Of a stretch of DNA of 64,000 bases, positions 46,091 to 56,847 are shown piece by piece; position 1 is the stretch's first letter; each line of letters starts with the position of its first letter. The stretch comes from Aporrectodea caliginosa (Eukaryota > Annelida > Clitellata > Crassiclitellata > Lumbricidae), in assembly GCA_020284085.1 (NCBI GenBank), contig JACEVL010000481.1, positions 1,109,001 through 1,173,000 of the forward strand, written 5' to 3'. Both the position numbers and the translations under genes were made by a program. A model generated the notes under the pieces. It searched no databases. It was given only the letters and a program-made list of their open reading frames with translations, and was not told the origin of the DNA.

Positions 46091-47627
46091 AATCCCAACG
46101 CCATTTATAATTAGTCAATGTATAAATGGTTGACTGTTTCCCATTTGAACACTGTCAAGTCATCCAGAGACTTGCATATTCTGTCTGTTACCAGCAATCT
46201 CAGATTCAGTGAGTAACAGCAAGGTAGGGTATTTGGATTGGGAATAGTAACAATTACCTTGTAATTGTCAATACTTTGAGATCACTTCTGAACTTGAAAT
46301 ACTTTAGCATGTAATCATTTCTACTAAACCTTTTCTGAAAGTGTATGGTCACTTTGAATCATTATACAGTAAGAGCACATCTGAGCCAGTGGTGCCTAAT
46401 TTGTGATCATTATTCCTATCATATGTCGGTGGCCGTGTAGACTGCAGTGAAAGAGATGTTGTTCGGAGAAACATTTTGCCTGTTGCTGTCAGATGAGTTT
46501 AAAGGAGAAATTTATCAGCGATTTTCTCGACATGATCAAATGTCGGTCGACTAACATAGACCGTCGTACAGATCTCGGCAATGAGAACTGACCGGATCTC
46601 CATCTAGTTGCTCTCTCTCTCCAGATGAAAGGAAGCATACTCCATACAATGAAATGAAGGCATGTGCATTTTCTGCCCGACCGTTGCTTCGGCCCAGTCT
46701 GTCGAACCATACGACCGTCACCAATTCCCTTTGCTAAACAAGCCCAAAGTGATGTTACACAAAATGAGACTTATTTCGCATGAACTTAACTATAACAGAA
46801 AATTCACTGAGATGGCACCATTCAACAGAGGGTTTGGGGGTATAATTATCATTTGGCTAAATACTTTTTCATAAATTATAGTGTACCATCATTAAATGAA
46901 GAATGCCGAATGCAGTTAGAAGTGATTTGAAGCAAATTCCCTAATGATAAAGGATAGTCAATGTGGTCTTATGCCAGAGAGCCTTTTTACAGCTGCAATA
47001 AGGTGTGTTTGGCTGTGTGCCAAAATGAGGAGGTTTGTTTCAGGTTTTCAGAATGCAAACACAAATACTCAAGTAAGTTCAAAATGCCACATTCGTGACA
47101 GTTATCCACTGACACTAGATACTGTTTGCTAAGGTATCGCTTATTTATTGCACACCTATATGAGGAAAAGCCCTAGATTTTAAAAGTGACCTTACAAAAA
47201 TGGAGATTATCATTATCTATTTTGCACCTATTTTTATGAAATTATTGGATGAGAAGGTGATGCTGCTGCTGCTGCTGCTGATGATGATGAAGACGTGGGC
47301 AATGATATTGAGAGTATTATTTTTTAGAAGCATAGTCTGGGGTGCAGACAACAGCAATTCAACTGTAAAACATTTTTCGTGGATTACCGGTACATGGTTC
47401 AGCAATTATTTTGTCCGTTTCAGAATACATGTCAGGTTTTAAACTCTGGTTGCAGTGTTGAGAGGCAAATGCCAGGATATATATGCGTATATATATGTAT
47501 ATATATTATATTTATAATCTTCTAGTGTTCTGGCTCTGTCCTACTTATGATAATTTAGCTCTGGACAGACGAAAATGTTGCTTTTTAAGGTAATATGTCA
47601 AAATTGAGCTACTGTTTCCAGACAGTA
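46091..47627. other. EGFR: Intron sequence, no gene seen
   Basis: No exon or transposon recognised. A short (CTG)n/(ATG)n run lies at 47260-47290. Confidence 0.4.
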
Positions 47628-47760
47628 TATATATATAAATGTATGTATATATGTGTATGCTTATCTGTGTATATATGTATGTATGTATAAATTTTGTGTG
47701 CATATATATATATAACTATACACACATATGCATACAGATATATATATATATATATACATG
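47628..47760. repeat. (TA)/(TATG) microsatellite
   Basis: Interrupted TATATG/TATA tracts next to the SINE at 47762. Confidence 0.85.
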
Positions 47761-47761
47761 T

Positions 47762-47990
47762 GGGGCGCGGTGGTGTAGGGGTATGTTCGGTGCCTTGCAG
47801 CCGGAGGGTTGCGGGTTCGAATCCACCTCAAGCCGCCGCGTAGGGACCTTGAGCAAGTCCTTCACTCGCAATTGCTCATGCGCTTCGGCGTGAAACTCCG
47901 ATTCAGTGTCCGCGCTGTAGTCGGGAGCGCGTCTGAGTAGAAATCTTGAAGGGGCGCTATAACAAGTGCTCATACAAACAAACATACACA
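47762..47990 (+). mobile_element. tRNA-derived SINE, family 1, copy B
   Basis: The head 'ggggcgcggtggtgtagggg' contains an A-box-like sequence, and GGTTCGAATCC at about 47815 is a perfect B box. The middle part ('cactcgcaattgctcatgcg', 'tcggcgtgaaactccga') matches the minus-strand copy at 16811-17044. The 3' part 'gggagcgcgtctgagtagaa' and 'atcttgaaggggcgctataa' is shared with the GAAT-tail LINE family. The tail is 'catacaaacaaacatac'. Confidence 0.9.
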
Positions 47991-49255
47991 TATATATGTA
48001 TATAATATATGCTTGCCATAGTGCTTCATAGACTGTGCTATGCTGACTGTATTGCTCACAGTTTTTTTGGTCACTAGTGAAGTAAATCCGTCTAAAGTGA
48101 AATGTATAGCTGAGGGGCAGGCTGCGCAGGCAAATCCCAAATGACGTGGATAATGCCTTGACGTTTTTTCAATGCAGCACCAGATGCGTCCTCTAATCCA
48201 ATTTGTCATGAGTGGCCCATGTTTTGTTCATGCTCGTTTCGTCTGTGCTTGGAGCGTGTTTGTGGTTCTTTCGTTTTTTCTGACTGTCACACAACTCAGC
48301 TCAGCAGTGAAATTCTCAAGTTCATTTCGATTAGTAAGTAATTTTTGGAAAGACAATTTCGTTCGAAACAGAGACGTGATTGACAGTAGAAACTTCTTGA
48401 TCTCTTCTCTTCTGAATCGAACCTGAACTCTCTGTCCAATGTGTGGGATGAAGTAGTGAACTAATTAATGTCTAATACTTTATTTCACAGCTTATTTCAG
48501 AGTGATATCAGCTATGTTTTAACGAGATTGCACTGATGTAGTCTAGTGTTGCAGAATAAAACTTTAGGGGAACGATATCTCCAACCATGTTTTGTCAATT
48601 TGAATTATAATAAGCAGGTTATGAGCAGGTGTGACCATTCCTAGCATTGTTGCAATGCTTCTGACAAAATCTTACAGTTTAGTTCCATGCAGTACAAATA
48701 CAAATACGTGAATGTTTACTGAATGCAGATATGAATATTCATTATCAACATGCAGCCTGTAAGGAGAGACTGTCTGTTTTTTTAGTTTGCTTTTGTTACT
48801 AATGATTCTTGCTAATACCAGATATATAGGCAAGTGTACTTATGCACCAGAATGTATCAACTTCAGTCCGTCAACTGAGCCACTCGACTACTGGCCAATC
48901 TGTGCAAAGTTCTGTCATATAACAGATTGTCTGAGGGACATGCTCCACTGGCCCTCCATAACGAGAGGGACATAATTATGTCAGGGAGTTTTGTGTTTCA
49001 ATATCAATTCAGTCGTTTTGGTGATTGTTGCGCTGTTCTGCTCATGGAGATGCGCAGTTGTTGTGCTTCCATACATAAACCTTCGCCCGTTGTGCCTTCT
49101 CATATTTTGGACTCTCCTGTTCTAACAGTCCTTTGCTGCATGTGCATGCTGTTGTATTTAACTCTGTTAAGCAAACATTTTCAAACTGCCCGAAAATGCA
49201 TGCATTTAGATAGTCGTGCGTGCTTGGTGGATTACTTAAATGCGCTTTGTCTTGA
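47991..49255. other. EGFR: Intron sequence, no gene seen
   Basis: No supported exon or transposon. Short frames here lack recognisable domains. Confidence 0.4.
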
Positions 49256-49465
49256 TAGGGGGAGCTTAGGGTAATGGTAACACTCTGGCATGAAGAGCAG
49301 AAGATCAGCACAGATGCAGGATCGCTTATCACTACCCTCCCAAAGGTCGACTCAGCCTTTCATTCGCCAGATGGCATTGGTAAAATGAGCAGTAGGATGT
49401 GATGGGCACCTTGCTTAGCTGCCAAACAGTTAAATTCGACTCCTGTAATAACTTGTGATCATTCG
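49256..49465 (+). mobile_element. SINE, family 3, copy A
   Basis: After a degenerate tRNA-like head ('ttagggtaatggtaacactc'), the core 'gactcagcctttcattcgcc' and 'agatggcattggtaaaatga' is followed by 'taaattcgactcctgtaata'. The same core and 3' part occur at 56096-56262. A 'GACTCAGCCTTTCAT' core of this kind is, as I recall, shared by several invertebrate SINE families (for example Ceph-SINEs). Confidence 0.75.
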
Positions 49466-49472
49466 TTCATAC

Positions 49473-49583
49473 CAGAGATGGGCACGATTAGTTAAATTGC
49501 TAATCAATTAGAATTGGCAATGTCTTGTAGCTAATCAATTAGAATCGGAATTACCATAGCTGTTTGTCTGATCGATTAGCTAA
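49473..49583 (+). mobile_element. Truncated copy of the 34.8-kb hAT-like element
   Basis: Begins CAGAGATGGGCACGATTAG and has two 'gctaatcaattagaat' subterminal repeats and 'gctgtttgtctgatcgatta', as in the complete copy. The right terminus is absent; LINE coding sequence starts at about 49584. Confidence 0.8.
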
Positions 49584-49785
49584 TCCGAAGAGAAGACAAT
49601 CATTTGCGAGGGGAGGAGTAGCAATGATTCTGAGCAGGAGAACAGCAAAAGCAATGATAGGACAACCAGTCGATATCACAAGATTAATGTCTGCAAGACT
49701 TCACACCAAATTTGCCAAGATGACAGTCATCCAAGCCTATGTTCTGACATCAGCACCTGCAGAGGAAGAAATTAATTCCTTTTAT

Positions 49786-49842
49786 TCATTCATTCATTCA
49801 AAAATTTATATAGCGCCCCAAGGTAGCTACTCAGAAGCACAA
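49786..49842 (-). mobile_element. GAAT-tail LINE 3' fragment inside the LINE at 49.6 kb
   Basis: A 57-bp insertion: (TCAT)n tail then 'ttatatagcgccccaaggta' and 'gctactcagaagcac'. It is flanked by the direct repeat TTTTAT (49780-49785 and 49843-49848). Removing it restores the endonuclease reading through the shared FY codons. Confidence 0.88.
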
Positions 49843-50252
49843 TTTTATGAGCAATATCAGCAGGTAATACATGGAATTCTCAGACATGTCATAATTGTCA
49901 TTGAGGAAGGTTTCAATGCAAAGGTCGGCAGAGACAGTGAAACCTGGAGAGGCACCATTGGTAAATTCGGATGAGGAAAATGACAGCGTAGAGTTCTGTA
50001 CTACAAACGACTTGAAGGTAATGAACACTTTCTTTGAACAAAAGAGACCACAAAGGAAAGGACATAGACATCACCCGATGGAAAGACACACAACCTGATT
50101 AACTGTTTCATAATAAACAAAAGATGGAGCTCAAAATGTGACAAACTGCAGATCACTTGATGCGCAAATTGGTTCCGATCACAAGCTAGCAATAGCCAAC
50201 TTGAAAATGAGATTAAGGAAAGGAATATGAACAACAGAAAACATCAAGTATG

Positions 50253-50425
50253 TAAGTAAGTAAGTAAGTAGTTTATTCACCACAAAATAAAGCAAAATGA
50301 CAATACACAAATTTTACAAACCGAGTGGTGGGCTACCGGTGAAGTCACATAGGACTCATCTCGCCGGTCACCCTAAGGACTCATCTCGCCGGTCACCCTA
50401 AGGACTCATCTCGCCGGTCACCCTA
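50253..50425 (-). mobile_element. Retroposon with TAAG tail inside the LINE at 49.6 kb
   Basis: A 173-bp insertion flanked by AAGTATG (50246-50252 and 50426-50432). The plus strand starts with (TAAG)n and 'gtttattcaccacaaaataa', so the element's 3' end points left with an AATAAAC-like signal and a (CTTA)n tail. It includes three copies of a 25-bp unit starting 'aggactcatctcgccggtca' (50351-50425). Confidence 0.85.
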
Positions 50426-51260
50426 AAGTATGATACCAAGAAACTGACAGGTAATGACATCCGACAAAATTACAAAGACGAAATAGAGACGAACTTACAG
50501 ATCAGTGATCAGGACACCATAGAAGATATGTGGTCCAACATAATAAGGAATAAAAACTGCCGCCAACAACATAATTGGACGAGCTTGTAAGAAACCGAAA
50601 GACCAATGGATATCAGACGAAGTATTAGAACTCTGGAAAATAGAAGAAACATAGCAAAACAGCAATCTTAGTTTGCAGACCGGAAGCAATTCAACTGGCT
50701 CATTAGAGAAATCAGAAGGAAACTGCAACGAGACAAAAACATCTGGATGGAACAACAATGCAAAGAAGCTGAAGAAGCTTTCAAGATAAACAGAATGCAA
50801 AATGTATATAATTAGATAAAACTGCTTAGTGGAAAATTTGAGCTGAAAGTTGCATCGATCAAAGACGCAAATGGTAAAACGCTAGCAGACGATGCAAGTG
50901 ATGGAAGGAACACTTCGAACAGCTACTATATGTCAACATACATAATGACCCTGTGGTTCTCACAGGATTGTCCATAAACAACACTGAGGAACAGATGCCA
51001 ACATTTCTACAAGACAAGGTAAGAGATGCTATTGATAAAATGAAAAAGATAAGGCACTGGGCATTGATGGAATCACTACGGAACTCCTTCAAGGAGGAGG
51101 AGAAAGAGTTGTTAAAGCTATGCACACCCTTGTTACAAAGAGTCAACAAGAATAAGAAAAACCAGAAGATTGGGCAAAAATCGACAATCGCCCCAATATG
51201 TACTGATCATGGTAGAATTCTCCTTTTCCACACCATCTTGTCTCACAGAGTCCTATGTAT

Positions 51261-51530
51261 ATTAATGTAAGGTGTTGCAGGACGGTTCACAGCTGGCTTA
51301 GATAGTAGAAGCAGATGCACAAAGTTCACTGATGGTAAGCAGTAAGAATGGTGGTTCACGATAAAGTCAAGCTTCTTCTGACAGTTATCTGATCGAACCA
51401 TAGAGTTCAGTCTATCTACATGTAAGTTTGTGAAGCTGTTTCTGTGCCAAAACACAGACACTGGGTCTTGTCGATGTTCATTCAGCTTTGGTTGGTTTGA
51501 CGTCATCTGGCTGCTCAAGTTCGTGAAGTA
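51261..51530. other. EGFR: Unassigned intron sequence
   Basis: No recognised gene or repeat between the LINE remnant and the minisatellite. Confidence 0.4.
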
Positions 51531-51776
51531 TGTTAATAGAGAGGACTGACAATAATGTTAATAGGGAGGACTAACAATAATGTTAATAGGGAGGACTAAC
51601 AATAATGTTTATAGGGAGGACTAACAATAATGTTAATAGGGAGGATTAACAATAATGTTAATAGGGAGGACTAACAGTAATGTTAATAGGGAGGATTAAC
51701 AATAATGTTAATAGGGAGGACTAACAATAATGTTAATAGGGAGGACTAACAATAATGTTAATAGGGAGGACTGTAC
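51531..51776. repeat. 25-bp minisatellite (~10 copies)
   Basis: The unit is 'aatgttaatagggaggacta' plus 'acaat', repeated about ten times with few changes (agag for aggg; gatta for gacta; gttta for gttaa). Confidence 0.95.
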
Positions 51777-53509
51777 CAGAAGAGAAGTAGCATTATGTAA
51801 GCTTTTGTATGTTGATACAGTTGTGTGCCATCTGCTAGGACTGGTTAATATACCATGGCAGGTGGTGATGACGATCACGTCAGTGGCATAGAGGGGCAGG
51901 AAGAGAATTGGTTTCAGCACGCTTCATTGTGAAACACTGTAGGTGACAGACGTAGGAGTATATCACTGGCCACTGAAAACACGGTCTGCAAGTGATCCTA
52001 TTGGGAGCTCCAGAACCCAGAGATGGCTGAACCTCTGATGCTAAATGCTGTTGACAAACTGCCAAGTAAGATCTTGATCAACATGTCTTGATCATGTCAT
52101 GTCAGATGCTTGCAGAGGCGTTGAGGCTGAGCAATGCAAAACAACACACTCTGATCTGCTGCCATCAGAATGTCCCCTATGAGAATCTCTAAGCGCAGCA
52201 GACTCGGTTGAATGGCCTTGTTGATAAGCAGGTAGAAGCTTGTATTTTTAGGAATGCAACTACCTGCTGGCACACAAACCTTGTGCCTGATGAGGTTCAA
52301 AACATTCGCCTTATTTTGACTTGGTATGATGATGGCATGAATAAAGAACGTCAGTCAGTCATCTCACTATTTCTCCTGGTCTTTCAAGCACTTGGATATC
52401 TAACTGCATCTTCTCCTGGCGGCTGACTATCCGCACCTCAGATTCAGATTTTGGTGTGACCATGTGCGTGTTACAAATTTAATTATTAATATCAATAATA
52501 CTAATCAACCGTCAGTGTCGATCCTTTTTGGTTGATGGGGTTTTCTGGTGCTGATAGTAATTGCCTGAATAGTCTCCCATTGCCTCTTAGGTTGTTTCAG
52601 TATTAAAGACTCCTTCTGATGGTAGATGGAATGTCATTTCTGCTTGTGTAGTGTCCATGCATGGTAATTAGCTTTTAGATGACTCGTCTGTAACTGTTTC
52701 TCATTGCGAACGCTGTCAGAGCTGTCAGCTTTCGTCATCCTTACCTTTTTTGGGATCTTCTGGTGGCAAGATTTAACTGTATGAACCGGATCATAGATGT
52801 CTGCAAGTCACTGTACGACGTTGTGAAGGCAGAAAAGTATTCGTCAATGGTCGTACAATGGTGATCTCATCTACACGAGTCAGAAGAGAACAGTGCATCG
52901 GAAAAATCCACCTCTTTCTTTTACCTTTATTTCCAAAGGATCTGGCAGTCAGAAGCATGAAAGAATCGTATTTAAACACCTGTTTGCCGTGTTCTGGAAA
53001 GGCTTTTTCTGTTGCAGAATGGTTGTTGAGTTGGTATTCGACTGATTTGCCACTGATGTTTTATTTGCTGGTGTCACAGCTGAAGATGTCCTGGTAGCCA
53101 GAGCTTGTGGCTGAGGAGTGCTTTCTGTACTGTTAGAGATGGTGTATATTTATAGTCACATGAAGAAACAGAAGAAATAACAAAGAGGCATGTATGTATG
53201 TATGTGCTATGCGTACATTTGTAGCCTATGTGTGCGTATGTATGAAGAAACTTTACCGGACTTTTAAGAACTTTACAAAAAGCTCTGTCTAGCAGTGTTA
53301 TTCGGATTTTCAGCAGAAAATAGCCATATGTGGGAATTCTGTTCCATTCATAGTGAGTAGCTACAGAAACAGGTTCTGCCAGTGAGTATTAGGAAAGGCT
53401 GGCTCAGTCTAGTACTCTAATAATTCTCAATGTATCCATGAATAACGTGTAGCCTTCAGAGACGACTTGGTCCCAAAGTTTAAGGATCACAGTAAAGTAA
53501 AGGATACTT
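51777..53509. other. EGFR: Unassigned intron sequence
   Basis: No gene, transposon end or RNA recognised. A (TATG)n patch lies near 53190-53205. Confidence 0.4.
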
Positions 53510-53523
53510 ATTTACTTACTTAC

Positions 53524-53557
<34 letters not shown>

Positions 53558-53562
53558 TCTTT
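53510..53562. repeat. (TTAC)n microsatellite
   Basis: About twelve TTAC units. It could be the tail of a minus-strand TAAG-tail SINE, but no A or B box follows clearly. Confidence 0.9.
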
Positions 53563-53724
53563 TAGCTGAAGGCCCGAAAATGAACAGGAAACCAACAACT
53601 GGAGTTTCCGTACAGCCTGGTGTTTCACTTTGAATAAATTAGATGAATGACAAACTCTCCTTTGTGGATATAGCTCAACAACATAATATGTTAATAAAAT
53701 TGTTAATAAAATGATGACAATAAT

Positions 53725-54105
53725 ACTATATATATATATATTCGTTTATTTGAAAAAGAGACAAATCTGGGTGGCACACCGCACCCAGTTACATGTCGAA
53801 GCATAAACCAGACAAATAAAATAATAAATGAAAAGAGTTAACAGAACTCTGTCAGTGGTCACGGGCAAAGAGGACTCTAGGTATAAAGTTTTTGACATCC
53901 TTTTCTGGTAGCACAAATGGATGTTGCCTAGGACGCAGGTTGTAACGGGTTTTGGCGAGAGGTGGGAGACTCCTCAGAACGTGATTCTCATTCCTTATCA
54001 CATTACTTAGGAGCCTAGCATCGGCTCCAGCCGCTAACTCCTCCATATTGGGTGACGTCGCCGGAAGGTACCCTAGTCGCCGCATCCGGTTCAACATCCG
54101 CTGAA
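53725..54105 (-). mobile_element. LINE 3' end with NLRPR-type C-terminus
   Basis: A minus-strand frame of 81 codons (54097-53852) reads MLNRMRRLGYLPATSPNMEE, then AKTRYNLRPRQHPFVLPEKD and KNFIPRVLF, then stop. A 'YNLRPRxHxFxLPxKDxxNFIPRxLY' end is one I recall from C-termini of several invertebrate LINEs; it is not one of the four 3'-tail families above. A short 3' UTR and a TA-rich tail follow toward 53725. 5'-truncated. Confidence 0.65.
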
Positions 54106-54671
54106 ATTGACTATATTATTAGTCAATTTCGGTATTTGTTTTATCATTTTTATTTGATTATTATTGTCAATTATTTGTACTACTGCTATTACTACTGATT
54201 CCTGTCACATGACTGGGAAATGGCATGGAGGCTTACACTAGTTCCCCATCTCTGTGTTCTCCAATGTCAGTGTTCTTGAAGGTTTCGGTTTTGTATGGTT
54301 GATGTGTAGACAACAGTTATCTGGATCTTCATGTAACAAAAGGCGACGTACTTGTGATCTATGGCTTTCAATTTGTGTCTCTGTTGCCTTATTCTTTTAC
54401 TTTTTTAACCTATCTTGCTTCTGATGCTCTCTTCATCTGGGTCTCTGTCTCTGTGAATATCTCTCTCTGTATCTTCCTTGTCCCATACATCAGTATCTCA
54501 ACTTTTATTCATACTGCATTTTTGTCATGTACTGTTTGTACCTTTCTGTCTCTGTGTTTGTCTGTGTCTTTGCGTTCTTTAATATATCTTCTCTGTGTAT
54601 GTCTGTTTGTCTATGTCTCTCTAGACATTACTGTCTGTCTGTTATTCTGTCAGGCTGTCATCCACGTTTTC
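54106..54671. other. Pyrimidine-rich low-complexity sequence
   Basis: Imperfect TGTCTC/CTGTCTG words from about 54430 to 54660. The 138-codon plus-strand frame is low-complexity and not a gene. Confidence 0.6.
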
Positions 54672-54910
54672 ATTCATTCTGAGAATATATATAGCGCCTC
54701 TTCAAGAGACCTACTCAGAGGCATGGCCAGCCCAGCCACGGCTAAAAAGTGTGATTTGAGAGACTTATAAAAAGCAGGCGAGTCTAGCCGAGGCATCAAT
54801 CGCAAGTCTAGTGGGAGGCCATTCCAGATGGAGGGACCCACAATCGAAAAGGATCAAAAGCTCCCCTTGCTGAAGAACGCAGAGTTCGACTGGCTGCGAG
54901 CTCAGAGACA
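54672..54910 (-). mobile_element. LINE 3' end, GAAT-tail family
   Basis: The minus strand reads FSIVGPSIWNGLPLDLRLMP, then SPAFYKSLKSHFLAVAG, then the shared 3' block and a short AATGAATGA tail at 54672. Confidence 0.85.
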
Positions 54911-55300
54911 CCTGTGTATGTATCTATATATCTTTAATATATATCTATATATCTGTCAATTTGCCTGCATGTCTGTCTGTTTATCTATGCGTCTATCTCT
55001 TTATTTTTATCATTTCTGTCACATTATATCATTTCGCTCATTACATTGGCTTTGTTTCTCTGTCGTGTCCCTGAAGGAAATGTTTCCTTATGAAATTGTC
55101 ATTTAATCTCATCCCTCATTCTACCCCTCTCTCTCTCTCTCTCGTCTCTCTCTCTCTCTATATATATCTCTATATATATCTCTCTATCTCTCTCTCTCTC
55201 TATATATGCTATATATATATATATAATATAAAATCATATCACATAAGATATCAACTGACAAGACCATGTATATATATATATATAAATATATATATTATGT
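54911..55300. repeat. (TC)n and (TA)n low-complexity tracts
   Basis: A CT-rich run lies at 55125-55200 and TATATA runs at 55200-55300. Confidence 0.85.
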
Positions 55301-55394
55301 GCTATGATGTTGTATTGTAATGGAAACCGGACTACGATGTTGGCTATGATGTTGTAATGCAATGGAAACCGGACTCGGACCTCCTTCGGACTAT

Positions 55395-55505
55395 TCTCTC
55401 GGATAACCCTTTTGACTAGACGCAGCGCTCGTGAATAAGCTGGTGCCCTGCGCTTGGCTTTCGAGTGGCGCTTTAGAAGTTTGGAGATTACGATTACGAT
55501 AATGT
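55395..55505 (+). mobile_element. LINE 3' tail, GATTAC-tail family
   Basis: 'gctcgtgaataagctggtgc', 'ttggctttcgagtggcgctt' and 'ggagattacgattacgata'. Matches the ends at 6947 and 46090. Confidence 0.8.
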
Positions 55506-55928
55506 AATGCCATGTAAATATTTTGAATTTCTCAGCGCCACACAAAAACCGCATCCGGAAGACCAGCTTATAATGGTGCTATAGAAGTCTCTTATTTGAG
55601 CCTGTATTGTCAGATATTACCATTAGCAGGGACCAAAACCAGAATTTTATGTCTCTTCAGAATGTTAATTTGCTCTGTCTTTTGTTTTTATGATGATTGT
55701 TTTTAACAGTGTCCATTTCTTTCGGTCGTCATACTTCTCAATTTGCTTCTGCCGAGTTTCTGAAGGTTGTTTATCTGCATTACTTTCTGAACGACGTTTT
55801 CCGCCTACGTGTTTCTAACAATAATCTTTCTCGATTTGTTCTAATTGTGGTATTTCCGTGTATTTGCATTTGCCGGTCATATTTCGTCTGTTTGTTCTTG
55901 ATGGTCATCTGTCTTTTCTGTTGGATAG
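55506..55928. other. EGFR: Intron sequence before exon at 55929
   Basis: Ends in a long pyrimidine-rich region (ttgttcttgatggtcatctg, tcttttctg) and the acceptor ttggatag. The in-frame open region upstream of the exon is intronic. Confidence 0.55.
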
Positions 55929-56047
55929 TGACAAAAGTTACGTGCAGCAAGCAGTGTGATGGACGGTGTTTTGGCGTCCAACCGAACGAATGCTGCCATC
56001 AGGAATGCGCCGGTGGATGCTACGGACCATACAAGAACAATTGCTTT
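55929..56047 (+). CDS. EGFR: EGFR/ErbB receptor exon: cysteine-rich domain 1
   Basis: A 119-nt exon with acceptor GGATAG|TG and donor TTT|GTAAGG. With the single base from the previous exon it gives LTKVTCSKQCDGRCFGVQPN, then ECCHQECAGGCYGPYKNNCF. The spacing C-x3-C-x3-C, CC-x3-C-x3-C and GP-x4-C is the ErbB cysteine-rich pattern. It ends in phase 0. 119 nt is the size I recall for the equivalent human EGFR exon. Confidence 0.96.
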
Positions 56048-56095
56048 GTAAGGCTCCATTGCAACCGTAATGAAAGGTAGCATGCTGTCACAAAG

Positions 56096-56262
56096 AAGGA
56101 TCAGAAGGACGTGGGTTCGATACCCGCTAGCCCCACAAGGTTGACTCAGCCTTCCATTCGCCAGATGGCATTGGTAAAATGAGCAGGAGGATATATTATG
56201 TGCGCCTTGCAGACTGTCGTACTGTTGAATTCGACTCCTGTTAAACTTGTTATCATCTCTTA
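56096..56262 (+). mobile_element. SINE, family 3, copy B
   Basis: B-box-like 'gggttcgatacccg' at about 56114, then the core 'gttgactcagccttccattc' and 'gccagatggcattggtaaaa', and the 3' part 'gttgaattcgactcctgtta'. Same family as 49256-49465, with a better preserved head. It lies about 50 bp after the splice donor. Confidence 0.82.
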
Positions 56263-56429
56263 CTAATATATCATGTAATCTTACTGCATACTTGTTAGTT
56301 TGAATTAATAAACGAATATTATGTATATTATAGTATATATATGTTTCACAAATGGCAATGAGGTTAAGAACATCTCTGCACAATGACAGCATCAGGAAGA
56401 GGTTAAATCCTGTCCACTCTGGGTTACAG

Positions 56430-56580
56430 GATCTCTGTGCTTAACCAGTCTTCCTCACTGTCTTTGTGCCTTTTTGTTTGCCTGTCTGTCTCCTGCCTAC
56501 TTATCTGTCTGCCTGGATGTATATTTATCTGTGTTCCTGTCCATCTATTTCTCTCCATCTACCTGCTTAAATATCTCTCT
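56430..56580. repeat. Duplicated TCTG-rich segment, copy 1
   Basis: Contains 'gcttaaccagtcttcctcac', 'tgcctacttatctgtctgcc' and 'ctccatctacctgcttaaat'. These blocks return in the same order at 56848-56974 plus 57394-57430. Confidence 0.8.
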
Positions 56581-56581
56581 C

Positions 56582-56800
56582 ACTGGCCTAGGGTGCGTCT
56601 CATGCTCCTCTGTGAAAGAGATCATGCGGATCGCGGTTCGCTTCCCGATTCTGCCCTATTTCATAGATTTAAGTCTCGGGCTATCACGGTCCATGTATGG
56701 GGACCTTAAAAGACGTGTTGTCCCCTTTCAGAGGATCTCACCCGATCAATTCATTGATAAATGAGGCCATTATATGGTCGCTATAGAAAAATTTGTGCAT
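56582..56800 (+). mobile_element. tRNA-like SINE, family 2, copy B
   Basis: Head 'tggcctagggtgcgtctcat' (A-box-like) with B-box-like 'gcggttcgcttcccg'. It continues with 'aagtctcgggctatcacggt' and ends 'tatatggtcgctatagaaaa'. Matches the order of blocks at 40996-41180. Confidence 0.75.
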
Positions 56801-56847
56801 GTACCTTTTACATTATAGCGTTAGGGAGAGGTTCAAAGCTAGGTGCT

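Larger units (their letters stand above)
49584..51260 (+). pseudogene. Decayed RTE-like LINE, interrupted twice
   Basis: The open stretches read ARGGVAMILSRRTAKAMIGQ and KFAKMTVIQAYVLTSAPAEE, then FNAKVGRDSETWRGTIGKFG. These belong to the AP-endonuclease of RTE-like elements. From 50430 to 51250 come frame-broken pieces of the region between endonuclease and reverse transcriptase (EDMWSNIIRNKN, QRDKNIWMEQQ, KLLSGKFELKVASIKD), with a degraded RT start. It differs from the LINE at 35-38 kb in sequence. Many stops and frameshifts show it is old. Two retroposon fragments lie inside it. Confidence 0.78.

Noticed and set aside
47762..47835. Intact tRNA gene
   Set aside because: A and B boxes are present, but no cloverleaf with paired acceptor stem can be drawn by eye, and the sequence continues as a SINE with a second copy elsewhere.
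51531..51776. CRISPR-like regular repeat
   Set aside because: The 25-bp units are head-to-tail without spacers, in a eukaryotic intron. It is a minisatellite.
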